This document shows positions 36,409 to 43,998 of a stretch of DNA of 64,000 bases, piece after piece (positions within the stretch are counted from its first letter, which is position 1; each line of letters starts with the position of its first letter). A program made the translations under genes and the position numbers. Under the pieces are notes generated by a model. That model was not told where the DNA came from, ran no database searches, and saw nothing but the letters and a program-made list of their open reading frames with translations. The stretch is from Flavobacteriia bacterium 40-80 (GTDB lineage: Bacteria; Bacteroidota; Bacteroidia; Flavobacteriales_D; Crocinitomicaceae): contig MKVF01000006.1 of assembly GCA_001899145.1 (NCBI GenBank), positions 310,001 through 374,000 on the forward strand, in the 5' to 3' direction.

Positions 36409-36648
36409 TTATATCTCCTTGTGGCTTGTATCTTCCACATCTGATTCATCAATAGCCGTATCTTTCGGAATGACGAATATTTTTCCTTCGTTCTTTTTGA
36501 TAAACTCTTTTCTTTTCTGAACAGCTCTATCCTTTTTTTTCTGCTGTTCCTGCTCGTGAACAGCTCTTCTCGCTTTCATCAGCTGCCCTAAAAAGCGAAG
36601 GAGCACGAATGCTCCTATCACAATTAATATGGTTTTAAACTTTATCAT
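36409..36648 (-). CDS. DUF4834 family small membrane protein
   Basis: A protein of 79 residues with one N-terminal helix (about 5-24) followed by a basic coiled segment and FVIPKDTAID near the C terminus. It matches the short DUF4834 family of Bacteroidota, of unknown function. Its ATG overlaps the carB stop by one base (TAATG), so it is translationally coupled to carB. Confidence 0.8.
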   Translation of the reverse strand: MIKFKTILIVIGAFVLLRFLGQLMKARRAVHEQEQQKKKDRAVQKRKEFIKKNEGKIFVIPKDTAIDESDVEDTSHKEI

Positions 36649-39464
36649 TATCTCGATAAGTGCATGTTTCTTTCTGCATAAATCTTCATAAAGAAAGGAT
36701 CACGCAGATCTTTGATAAAACGAATTCCTTCTCCTGTAGATTTCATTTCCGGGCCAAGCTCTTTCTTCACATCCGGGAATTTCTCGTAAGAGAATACCGG
36801 AATTTTAATCGCATATCCTTCTTTTCTCGGGTTGAAATTAAAGTCTTTCACCTTCTTCTCGCCCAGCATCACCTTTGTCGCGTAATTCACGTACGGTTCA
36901 TCATACGCTTTTGCAATAAACGGAACTGTCCTGGATGCTCTCGGATTGGCTTCAATCACGTAAACTTTATCATCTTTGATCGCGAACTGTATATTGATCA
37001 ATCCTACCGTTTTTAACGCGATCGCCACTTTTTTCGTGATTTCTTCGATCTGCGTCATGACCAGATCTCCGAGATTGTAAGGAGGCAGCAAAGCATAAGA
37101 ATCTCCGGAATGGATTCCAGCCGGCTCAATATGCTGCATGATCCCGATAATATATACATCTTCTCCGTCACAGATCGCATCTGCTTCCGCTTCAATTGCT
37201 CCGCCGATAAAATGATCCAGTAAGATCTGGTTTTCTCCCATTTCTCCGATGATATCTACCACGTGGTGCTCCAGCTCTTCCTCGTTGATAACAATTTTCA
37301 TCTTTTGGCCACCGAGAACGTATGAAGGGCGGACTAATAACGGAAATCCTAAATCTTTTGAAAGCTCTATCGCCTGCTCTGCACTTTGAACGACTCCGTA
37401 TTTAGGGAAAAGAATATTATTCTCTTCCAGTAATTTAGAGAAACGTCCTCTGTCTTCTGCCAAATCAAGCGCTTCGAAGCTTGTTCCTATGATTTTTATT
37501 CCGTAACGGTTCAGCTTTTCTGCCAGTTTTAATGCTGTCTGACCTCCCAGCTGAACAATGACACCTTCAGGTTTTTCATGCTGGATAATATCGTAAATAT
37601 GCTCCCAGAAAACAGGTTCGAAGTATAATTTATCAGCTGTGTCGAAATCTGTTGAAACGGTTTCCGGATTACAGTTGATCATAATTGTTTCGTAACCGCA
37701 CTCTTTTGCAGCAAGCACACCATGCACGCAGGAATAATCAAACTCGATTCCCTGTCCGATCCGGTTAGGCCCGGAGCCTAAAACGACAACTTTTTTACGG
37801 TCTGAAACCACACTTTCGTTTTCGTATTCAAACGTCGAATAGTAATAAGGTGTCTGTGCTTCAAATTCAGCTGCACATGTATCTACTAATTTATAAACGC
37901 GCTTGATCCCGAATTCTTCCCGTTTTTTGTAAACTTCTGATTCCAGGCATCTCAATAAATGAGCGATCTGCCTGTCAGCATATCCTTTTTGTTTTGCTTC
38001 AAATAATAGTTCTTTCGGAATGTTTTCCAGATGATATTTTTCAATCTGGCGTTCTAATTTAATCAGCTCCTCAATCTGTTTCAGAAACCATAAATCAATT
38101 TTGGTTTTCTCCTGAATCGTTTTGAACGGAATTCCCAGCTTAATCGCATCGTACACATGAAACAAACGATTCCACGATGCGTTCTCCAGCGAATGTAAAA
38201 TTGCAGCCTGATCGGTCAGCTCCTTTCCGTCTGCTCCGAGACCGTTACGGCCAATCTCCAGTGATTGACATGCTTTTTGCAATGCTTCCTGGAAAGAACG
38301 TCCGATTCCCATTACCTCACCTACCGATTTCATCTGTAAGCCTAAACGGCGGTCAGTTCCCGGGAATTTATTAAAGTTCCAGCGTGGTATTTTAACAATC
38401 ACATAATCCAGCGTCGGCTCGAACATAGCCGAGGTAGTTTTAGTGATCTGATTTTTCAATTCATCCAGACGATAACCGATCGCCAGCTTAGAAGCAATTT
38501 TCGCAATCGGGTAACCTGTCGCTTTGGAAGCCAGCGCTGAAGAACGAGACACACGCGGATTGATTTCAATAGCGATAATGTCTTCTTTCTCATCCGGGCT
38601 TACGGCAAACTGAACGTTACAACCCCCTGCGAAATTCCCGATAGAGCGCATCATTTTGATTGCCATATCACGCATTCTCTGGAATGTTGTATCGGATAAA
38701 GTCATTGCAGGAGCAACAGTAATAGAATCTCCCGTGTGGATTCCCATCGGGTCAAAATTCTCTATGGAGCAAATAATTACTACGTTATCATTGGAATCAC
38801 GAAGTAATTCCAGCTCGTATTCTTTCCATCCCATCAGGGCCTTGTCGATCATCACTTCGTGAATAGGCGACAGCTGTAAACCTCTTTCAAGTAATGTGTC
38901 AAATTCCTTCGGATCGTGAACAATAGATGCTCCGGCTCCGCCTAAGGTATAAGAAGCACGGATACATAGAGGAAATCCAAATTTCTGAGCGATCTCCTTT
39001 CCTTCAAGGAAGGATTTCGCAGTTTGCTGAGGAGCCATCGGAACACCGATTCTTCCCATCAGCTCACGGAATTGTTCACGGTCTTCCGTAATTTCAATTG
39101 CTTTGGTATCTACACCGATAAGCCGCACATTATACTCTTCCCAGATTCCCATCTCCTCACATTTCATAGCGAGGTTTAATCCTGTCTGTCCTCCCATTGT
39201 CGGGAGAACTGCGTCAATCTGATGCTTATTCAGGATTTCAACAATAGATTCAGGTTCCAGTGGCAATAAGTACACGTTATCCGCAACTACTTTATCCGTC
39301 ATGATGGTCGCCGGATTAGAATTGATCAGGGTTACTTCGATACCTTCTTCTCTTAATGATCTTGCTGCTTGAGAACCGGAATAGTCAAACTCACAGGCCT
39401 GACCGATTACAATAGGACCGCTGCCAATAATAAGAACGGACTTGATAGAATTATCTTTCGGCAT
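36648..39464 (-). CDS. carB: Carbamoyl-phosphate synthase large subunit (short form)
   Basis: A protein of 938 residues with two tandem ATP-grasp halves. The N-terminal MPKDNSIKSVLIIGSGPIVI and the repeated GSGPNRIGQGIEFDYS (second half, about residues 565-580) are diagnostic, as are the NPRVSRSS and NPRASRT motifs. E. coli CarB has about 1070 residues; the missing part corresponds to the C-terminal MGS-like allosteric domain. The short form is, to my knowledge, common in flavobacteria. It makes carbamoyl phosphate for pyrimidines and arginine; carA is not in the window. A good -33/-7 promoter lies upstream. Confidence 0.96.
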   Translation of the reverse strand: MPKDNSIKSVLIIGSGPIVIGQACEFDYSGSQAARSLREEGIEVTLINSNPATIMTDKVVADNVYLLPLEPESIVEILNKHQIDAVLPTMGGQTGLNLAMKCEEMGIWEEYNVRLIGVDTKAIEITEDREQFRELMGRIGVPMAPQQTAKSFLEGKEIAQKFGFPLCIRASYTLGGAGASIVHDPKEFDTLLERGLQLSPIHEVMIDKALMGWKEYELELLRDSNDNVVIICSIENFDPMGIHTGDSITVAPAMTLSDTTFQRMRDMAIKMMRSIGNFAGGCNVQFAVSPDEKEDIIAIEINPRVSRSSALASKATGYPIAKIASKLAIGYRLDELKNQITKTTSAMFEPTLDYVIVKIPRWNFNKFPGTDRRLGLQMKSVGEVMGIGRSFQEALQKACQSLEIGRNGLGADGKELTDQAAILHSLENASWNRLFHVYDAIKLGIPFKTIQEKTKIDLWFLKQIEELIKLERQIEKYHLENIPKELLFEAKQKGYADRQIAHLLRCLESEVYKKREEFGIKRVYKLVDTCAAEFEAQTPYYYSTFEYENESVVSDRKKVVVLGSGPNRIGQGIEFDYSCVHGVLAAKECGYETIMINCNPETVSTDFDTADKLYFEPVFWEHIYDIIQHEKPEGVIVQLGGQTALKLAEKLNRYGIKIIGTSFEALDLAEDRGRFSKLLEENNILFPKYGVVQSAEQAIELSKDLGFPLLVRPSYVLGGQKMKIVINEEELEHHVVDIIGEMGENQILLDHFIGGAIEAEADAICDGEDVYIIGIMQHIEPAGIHSGDSYALLPPYNLGDLVMTQIEEITKKVAIALKTVGLINIQFAIKDDKVYVIEANPRASRTVPFIAKAYDEPYVNYATKVMLGEKKVKDFNFNPRKEGYAIKIPVFSYEKFPDVKKELGPEMKSTGEGIRFIKDLRDPFFMKIYAERNMHLSR

Positions 39465-39508
39465 TTATTTTTTTTTCAATTTGACAATAGAAACTTACAA
39501 ATTGAGCG

Positions 39509-39538
39509 CAAATTTACTTTAAAAAATGGTTACTTCAA
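39509..39538 (-). promoter_or_regulatory. Bacteroidota-type promoter for carB
   Basis: On the minus strand a TTG (39538-39536), 19 bases, and the -7 box TAAATTTG (39516-39509) match the TTG-N19-21-TAnnTTTG arrangement. The 5' leader to the ATG at 39464 would be about 40 bases. It is the best complete promoter in the window. Confidence 0.65.
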
Positions 39539-39698
39539 TGAGAACAGCCGATGTTTTTACGGAAAATTTACAACACTTATTAACAATGAGCAGGAAATAG
39601 AAAAAATTGAGAAGAGGAGAAGATTTTGAAATAAAACGGAATTCAGAACAGGAGGACAAAATACACAAGAATACGCTTTATATTCTTATTTTAGCCGT

Positions 39699-40310
39699 TC
39701 ATCTCATTTGCCGGAAAGTCAGGTTTATTCTCGGCTGAGCAATCTTTTTCGAAACAGGAAGACCGTGTTGCCAGCAGCTTTGTGTCATTCCTTTCATTTC
39801 CAGTAAGGAACCGTCTTCCAGTAAAAGCTCCACTTTTTCCTTTGTTTCCAGGTGTTTAAAAACAAATTTCCGCTCCGCTCCGAAGCTCAGTGAAGCGATC
39901 GAACCGCCCGGCATCAGCTCTTTTTCTGAATCCTGGTGCATTCCCATTCCTTCTTCCCCTGAATGATAGAGATTCAACAGACAGGCATCGTAGCTTTGTT
40001 TTGTATGGTTTTCTACTTTTTGTTTTATTTCCAGCAAAAAAGGATTCCAGATTTCCGCATGATGTGTTTTTCCCGAATAAGTATAACTTGCATTTTGCCG
40101 GGCAAACCATGCCACTTTCCGTTTGGTTACATAATGTTTTCCATATAAGAAGCTCTCATCATTTTGCCAGTGAATTGTTGTCATCAGCTGCCGGAACAAT
40201 TCAAATGATTCCGTCTGCGGAAAGATTTTCCCATAGTAATATACCTCACCGTCAAAAGGAAGTAAATTCACATTCGGGTCAGAAGGTTCATCAAAAAGTT
40301 TCATTGTCAT
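39699..40310 (-). CDS. Alpha-ketoglutarate-dependent dioxygenase AlkB-like
   Basis: A protein of 203 residues with the Fe(II) ligands His125 and Asp127 (MHQDSE) and His182 (WQHGLP), and the 2-oxoglutarate-binding Arg194 and Arg200 in PRINLTFR. The NLYHSGEEGMGMHQD block is typical of bacterial AlkB-like proteins, which repair alkylated bases by oxidative demethylation. It overlaps the YchJ-like gene by 4 bases, forming a three-gene minus-strand unit with the HI0933 gene. The 234 bases downstream of it, before carB, hold the carB promoter and no gene. Confidence 0.92.
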   Translation of the reverse strand: MTMKLFDEPSDPNVNLLPFDGEVYYYGKIFPQTESFELFRQLMTTIHWQNDESFLYGKHYVTKRKVAWFARQNASYTYSGKTHHAEIWNPFLLEIKQKVENHTKQSYDACLLNLYHSGEEGMGMHQDSEKELMPGGSIASLSFGAERKFVFKHLETKEKVELLLEDGSLLEMKGMTQSCWQHGLPVSKKIAQPRINLTFRQMR

Positions 40311-40690
40311 TCGATAATTGTTCCGTCAGCATAATACCATTTTCCTTCCTGCTGCTCGAAAACAGAACGTTCGTAATGCACAAACGGGCGGAGCTTCTTA
40401 TCCCGGTAATATGCTTTAAACATTACGATATTCTCTTCTGTTTCTATAATTTCCAGCTTCTGCCAGTGTGAATTTTTCGCCCAGCGTTCTATCTCTCTCC
40501 GTGAATACAGCTCCCGCTTGGAAGGAAGTGTCGTTTCCAGTAAATAATCTACGTTCGCCAGAACGTAAGCCGTATAACGGGAACGCATCAATTCCTCCGG
40601 AATCAAAGGTGTCCTGTTTCCTCTCAGAAAAGGCTGGCAGCATATTTCAAATGCCTTTCCGGAACAACAATAACAACTATTTTCCAACAT
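40307..40690 (-). CDS. YchJ/UPF0225-like SEC-C protein
   Basis: A protein of 127 residues from the ATG at 40690 (MLENSCYCCSGKAFEICC). A longer frame to 40777 starts within the upstream gene and lacks similarity to the family, so it is rejected. The N-terminal CYCCSGKAFEICC cluster is a SEC-C-like zinc motif, followed by MRSRYTAYVLANVDYL, a YchJ hallmark. The function of the YchJ family is unknown. It overlaps the HI0933 gene by 14 bases and alkB by 4. Confidence 0.87.
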   Translation of the reverse strand: MLENSCYCCSGKAFEICCQPFLRGNRTPLIPEELMRSRYTAYVLANVDYLLETTLPSKRELYSRREIERWAKNSHWQKLEIIETEENIVMFKAYYRDKKLRPFVHYERSVFEQQEGKWYYADGTIIE

Positions 40691-41903
40691 GTTTTCCTGC
40701 AATAAAACCGGTTGTCCAGGCCGCCTGAAAATTAAAACCTCCGGTAATTCCGTCAATATCCAATACCTCTCCTGCAAAAAACAATCCTTCCATCTGTTTA
40801 TGCTGCATGGTATTTACATCTACCTGCTTCAGAGCAACTCCACCGGCCGTTACAAATTCTTCTTTAAAAGTTGTTTTTCCGCTTACCGGATAGGTATCAT
40901 TGATCAGCTGATTAACCAGCTTATTCAGATTTTTCTTTCCTAATTCATTCCAGCGGAGCTCTTCTGAAAAACCCAGTCTATCACAAATAAACTGCCACAT
41001 CCGCCTGGAAATACCGAAAGGGTTAAGATTCCCGACTTTCTTCGCGCCATGTTCTCCCTGAGCAAGCGACTGAAGCATTGCTCGTATCTCTTCTTCTTTT
41101 TTACCGTTCACCCAATTCACCAATAAGTTAAACTCATAGTTTCTCTCCGCCAGCAAGCGCGCTCCCCATGCTGAAAGTTTCAGCACGGAAGGGCCGCTCA
41201 TTCCCCAGTGAGTAACCAATAAAGGGCCATTTGCCACTAACTTTTCCCGCTCTATTTTACTTTCCGTCTGCTCCACAACAACTCCCATCAGCTCCGTCAC
41301 CGGGTGATTTGGCATATTGAATGTAAACAAAGACGGAACCGGATTAATCATTTCACATCCCGCCTTTAAGATCCACTCCATACCCGAACGTTTCGGTATT
41401 CCTCCAACAGTCAGAATTACACGGTCAGCTGTTATCTTTTCTGTTGCTGTTGTCAATTCAAAATAATCAGCTTTTTTCTCCATTCCCAGAATTGGCATCT
41501 GAATCTTTATTTCAACATTCAGCTGAATTGCTTCCTCCATCAGACAATCGATGATTGTTTGCGAGCTGTCGGAGCGGGGAAACATACAGTTATCCGGAAG
41601 TGTTACCAGCTTAACTCCACGGGATTCATACCAGTCAATAGTATCCTGTACAGAAAATTGCTTAAATGCTTTCCTGAGAAATTGTTCTCCTCTCGGATAA
41701 TTTTTCGCCAGCTCATCTGTATCAAAACAATGATTTGTTACATTACAGCGCCCGCCACCGGAAATTTTAACTTTCGAAAGCACTTTCTGCGATTTTTCGT
41801 AAATCGTCACTTCTGCTTCCGGGAAATTCCGTTTCGCTGTTACAGCACTAAAAAACCCGGCTGCGCCGCCGCCGATAACCGCGATTTTTAATGGATGATT
41901 CAT
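40677..41903 (-). CDS. HI0933-like FAD-dependent oxidoreductase
   Basis: A protein of 408 residues with an N-terminal FAD motif VIGGGAAG (about residues 9-16) and SGGGRCNVTN (about 49-58), the signature of the HI0933/BaiN-type flavoproteins. A C-terminal GGVALKQVD and DIDGITGGFNFQAAW complete the pattern. The reaction is not established for most members. It leads a minus-strand unit with ychJ-like and alkB-like genes; a TAATTTTG box ends four bases before its ATG. Confidence 0.9.
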   Translation of the reverse strand: MNHPLKIAVIGGGAAGFFSAVTAKRNFPEAEVTIYEKSQKVLSKVKISGGGRCNVTNHCFDTDELAKNYPRGEQFLRKAFKQFSVQDTIDWYESRGVKLVTLPDNCMFPRSDSSQTIIDCLMEEAIQLNVEIKIQMPILGMEKKADYFELTTATEKITADRVILTVGGIPKRSGMEWILKAGCEMINPVPSLFTFNMPNHPVTELMGVVVEQTESKIEREKLVANGPLLVTHWGMSGPSVLKLSAWGARLLAERNYEFNLLVNWVNGKKEEEIRAMLQSLAQGEHGAKKVGNLNPFGISRRMWQFICDRLGFSEELRWNELGKKNLNKLVNQLINDTYPVSGKTTFKEEFVTAGGVALKQVDVNTMQHKQMEGLFFAGEVLDIDGITGGFNFQAAWTTGFIAGKHVGK

Positions 41904-41907
41904 GCTG

Positions 41908-41915
41908 CAAAATTA
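41908..41915 (-). promoter_or_regulatory. Candidate -7 box TAATTTTG, 4 nt before ATG (HI0933 gene)
   Basis: Part of the 15-base sequence TAATTTTGCAGCATG on the minus strand (41915-41901), whose ATG is the gene start. The same 15 bases occur in the opposite orientation at 41999-42013. Confidence 0.55.
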
Positions 41916-41998
41916 GAGAAAATCACTGTTAAAATGGCATAATCAAAACAATCATATTAATATAATCTATATTCACTTCAAGCATTTCACATATCCAT

Positions 41999-42006
41999 TA
42001 ATTTTG
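41999..42006 (+). promoter_or_regulatory. Candidate -7 box TAATTTTG, 4 nt before ATG (AEC gene)
   Basis: TAATTTTGCAGCATG (41999-42013) ends in the ATG of the AEC transporter gene and is an inverted copy of the sequence before the divergent HI0933 gene. The spacing implies a leaderless or near-leaderless transcript. Confidence 0.55.
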
Positions 42007-42010
42007 CAGC

Positions 42011-42919
42011 ATGGTAAATTTTATTCTAATAGCTGTATGTATTCTTACCGGGATGCTTTTCAAGTATGCCAAATGGATTCACCCAGATGCACATAAAGGA
42101 ATTAATACGTGGATACTCTATATTGCTCTTCCTGCCGTTTCGTTCAAATATCTACCCAAAATCCATTGGACAAATGAATTAATTGTTCCTGTATTAAGTG
42201 CTGCTTTAGTCACTTTCGGCAGCTGGCTATTCATGACGATTTACAGTAAATCCAAAAACTATTCTGCCAGAACCAAAAGTACACTGGAACTTTCCAGCGG
42301 CTATAGTAATACTTCTTTTATCGGTTTTCCTCTTATTACTGCTTTTTATGGCGAGAAAATGTTGAGCATTGCTATTATCTGTGATCAGACAATGTTTTTT
42401 ATTTTATCAACTTTAGGGATTATTACGGCACTTAAAGGTGGTAATAAATCTCAAGCTGTTAATGCACGATTTATCCTAAAAAGGCTTATTACATTTCCTC
42501 CTTTTATTGGATGTATTGCAGCATTATCACTTGCTCCGATCGTAAATTTAGAAGTTGCTGAACCACTCTTCGATAAACTGGCTGCAACAGTTGCTCCGCT
42601 TGCTTTATTTTCAATTGGTCTTCAGTTAAAATTCAACGGATGGAAAAAACTGAGCTCTCAGATATTTACAAGTGTTTTCTACAAATTATTAATTGCTCCT
42701 GCCCTTGTATTGGTTCTTATTCTTTTTACAAATGTTTCAGGAGATATTGCAAAAGTGAGCATCATGGAAGCTGCTATGCCTACCGTTGTAACTTCAGGCA
42801 TTATAGCCGAACAATTTCATTTGAATACCAAGCTCATTAATTTAATTATAGGAATCAGTATTGTTCTGGGATTCTTTTCAACAACGATGTGGTTTGAAAT
42901 TCTTGAATCTGTTTTCTGA
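42011..42919 (+). CDS. AEC family transporter
   Basis: A membrane protein of 302 residues with about 9-10 helices. GYSNTSFIGFPLI (about residues 97-109) and EAAMPTVVTSGIIAEQF (about 257-273) are typical of the auxin efflux carrier/malonate-type permease family, which exports or imports organic acids. The substrate is unknown. Divergent from the HI0933 gene across 107 bases. The next gene starts 86 bases after its stop. Confidence 0.9.
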   Translation: MVNFILIAVCILTGMLFKYAKWIHPDAHKGINTWILYIALPAVSFKYLPKIHWTNELIVPVLSAALVTFGSWLFMTIYSKSKNYSARTKSTLELSSGYSNTSFIGFPLITAFYGEKMLSIAIICDQTMFFILSTLGIITALKGGNKSQAVNARFILKRLITFPPFIGCIAALSLAPIVNLEVAEPLFDKLAATVAPLALFSIGLQLKFNGWKKLSSQIFTSVFYKLLIAPALVLVLILFTNVSGDIAKVSIMEAAMPTVVTSGIIAEQFHLNTKLINLIIGISIVLGFFSTTMWFEILESVF

Positions 42920-42978
42920 TTCACTTCTTTTGAAAAATAAATTTTTCTCTTTTTACAGTTGTATTTTATTTTTTATTT

Positions 42979-42995
42979 ACTTTGTACTTCAAAGT
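42979..42995. promoter_or_regulatory. Palindromic operator-like site upstream of the winged-helix operon
   Basis: ACTTTGTACTTCAAAGT is an imperfect palindrome (one mismatched pair; arms ACTTTG/CAAAGT), followed by AAAGTGCTTT. It lies 10 bases before the ATG at 43005 and overlaps the -7-like TTACTTTG (42977-42984). A near-identical site occurs at 43956-43972, so the operon-encoded winged-helix regulator is the likely ligand. Confidence 0.7.
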
Positions 42996-43004
42996 GCTTT
43001 AAAA

Positions 43005-43646
43005 ATGAATGATAAAAAAGACTATTTACAAGATCTTGCGGAGATTCGCTCTATTATGGAAAAATCAACCCGGTTTATTTCCCTCAGCGGACTTTCAGGT
43101 GTCTTTGCAGGAATTTTTGCGCTAATCGGAGCAGGGATCGCTTACTGGCTGATCAGTGATTTTTTTAATCAGCTTCCTACTGAAAACAGCACCGGAACCT
43201 TCGGTGAACTACTCTTATCTCTTGAGCTGAAGCTTTTAGCAACAGCTTTGGGTGTTCTCTTTCTGGCTCTGCTTTCCGCCTACTTTTTCTCTTCAAGAAA
43301 AGCAAAAAAGCTCCAGCAGAAAATCTGGACGAAATCATCTAAGCTGGCTATTATCAATCTGTTTGTCCCATTATGCACCGGCGGGCTTTTCTGTATTGTT
43401 CTGTTTCATTATAATTTTATCGGTTTAATTGCTCCTTCCATGCTCATCTTCTATGGTTTGGCACTCATCAACAGCAGTAAGTTCACGCTGGATGAGATCC
43501 GGTTTTTAGGATGCCTGGAAATTATTCTCGGGTTCATTGCCTGTTTTTTCATCGGGCACGGAATTTTATTCTGGGCTATCGGATTCGGCGCTTTGCATAT
43601 CATTTACGGGATTTCCATGTATTATAAATATGATTATAAGAAATGA
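43005..43646 (+). CDS. Hypothetical membrane protein of winged-helix operon
   Basis: A protein of 213 residues from the ATG at 43005. A longer frame reaching to 42861 overlaps the AEC gene and its operator, so it is rejected. A charged N-terminal region (MNDKKDYLQDLAEIRSIMEKS) is followed by six or so hydrophobic segments and an SARKAKKLQQ-type charged loop. I do not recognise a named family. It overlaps the following regulator gene in ATGA. Genes of this kind often accompany small winged-helix regulators and DUF4153/DUF4173 proteins; any membrane-stress role would be speculation. Confidence 0.78.
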   Translation: MNDKKDYLQDLAEIRSIMEKSTRFISLSGLSGVFAGIFALIGAGIAYWLISDFFNQLPTENSTGTFGELLLSLELKLLATALGVLFLALLSAYFFSSRKAKKLQQKIWTKSSKLAIINLFVPLCTGGLFCIVLFHYNFIGLIAPSMLIFYGLALINSSKFTLDEIRFLGCLEIILGFIACFFIGHGILFWAIGFGALHIIYGISMYYKYDYKK

Positions 43647-43936
43647 AAGACTTTATTTCCAAGCTGAATAAATCCTTTGAAAGCCGGATCCGACTGGGTA
43701 TAATGTCACTGCTTATCGTGCATGAATCCATTGACTTTCTGACTTTAAAAGAAATGCTGGATGCCAGCGACGGTAACATTGCCAGCCACGTGTCCGCACT
43801 GGAAAAAGCCGGTTACCTGGCTATTGAAAAAAAATTCATCGGAAAAAAAACAAATACGGCCTATACAATAACAGATGCAGGGAAAACGGCTTTTAACGAG
43901 CATCTGGATGCTTTGGAAAAGCTTCTGAATCGCTGA
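43643..43936 (+). CDS. Winged-helix transcriptional regulator
   Basis: A DNA-binding protein of 97 residues. FESRIRLGIMSLLI, then LTLKEMLDASDGNIASHVSAL (helix-turn-helix, split by family pattern; about residues 32-52) and a wing with FIGKKTNTAYTIT match the small MarR/ArsR-like group used as local repressors. It is coupled to the upstream membrane gene by a 4-base overlap. Palindromes 42979-42995 and 43956-43972 frame it, which suggests autoregulation of the operon and of the DUF4173 gene. The effector is unknown. Confidence 0.87.
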   Translation: MKDFISKLNKSFESRIRLGIMSLLIVHESIDFLTLKEMLDASDGNIASHVSALEKAGYLAIEKKFIGKKTNTAYTITDAGKTAFNEHLDALEKLLNR

Positions 43937-43955
43937 ACTATTTTTTTAAACTATT

Positions 43956-43972
43956 ACTTTGAAATTCAAAGT
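43956..43972. promoter_or_regulatory. Perfect palindromic operator-like site before the DUF4173 gene
   Basis: ACTTTGAAATTCAAAGT is a perfect 8-bp inverted repeat with one central base, continued by AAAGTACTTT, itself a 10-base palindrome. It overlaps a -7-like TTACTTTG (43954-43961), 26 bases before the ATG at 43999. The matching site at 42979 makes both gene units co-regulation candidates. Confidence 0.75.
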
Positions 43973-43998
43973 ACTTTATATAATTAAAAACTAAAATT

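Noticed and set aside
39890-40471. 193-codon plus-strand frame across alkB and the YchJ-like gene
   Set aside because: Both genes on the minus strand have intact catalytic or zinc motifs; the frame spans their boundary and has no family pattern.
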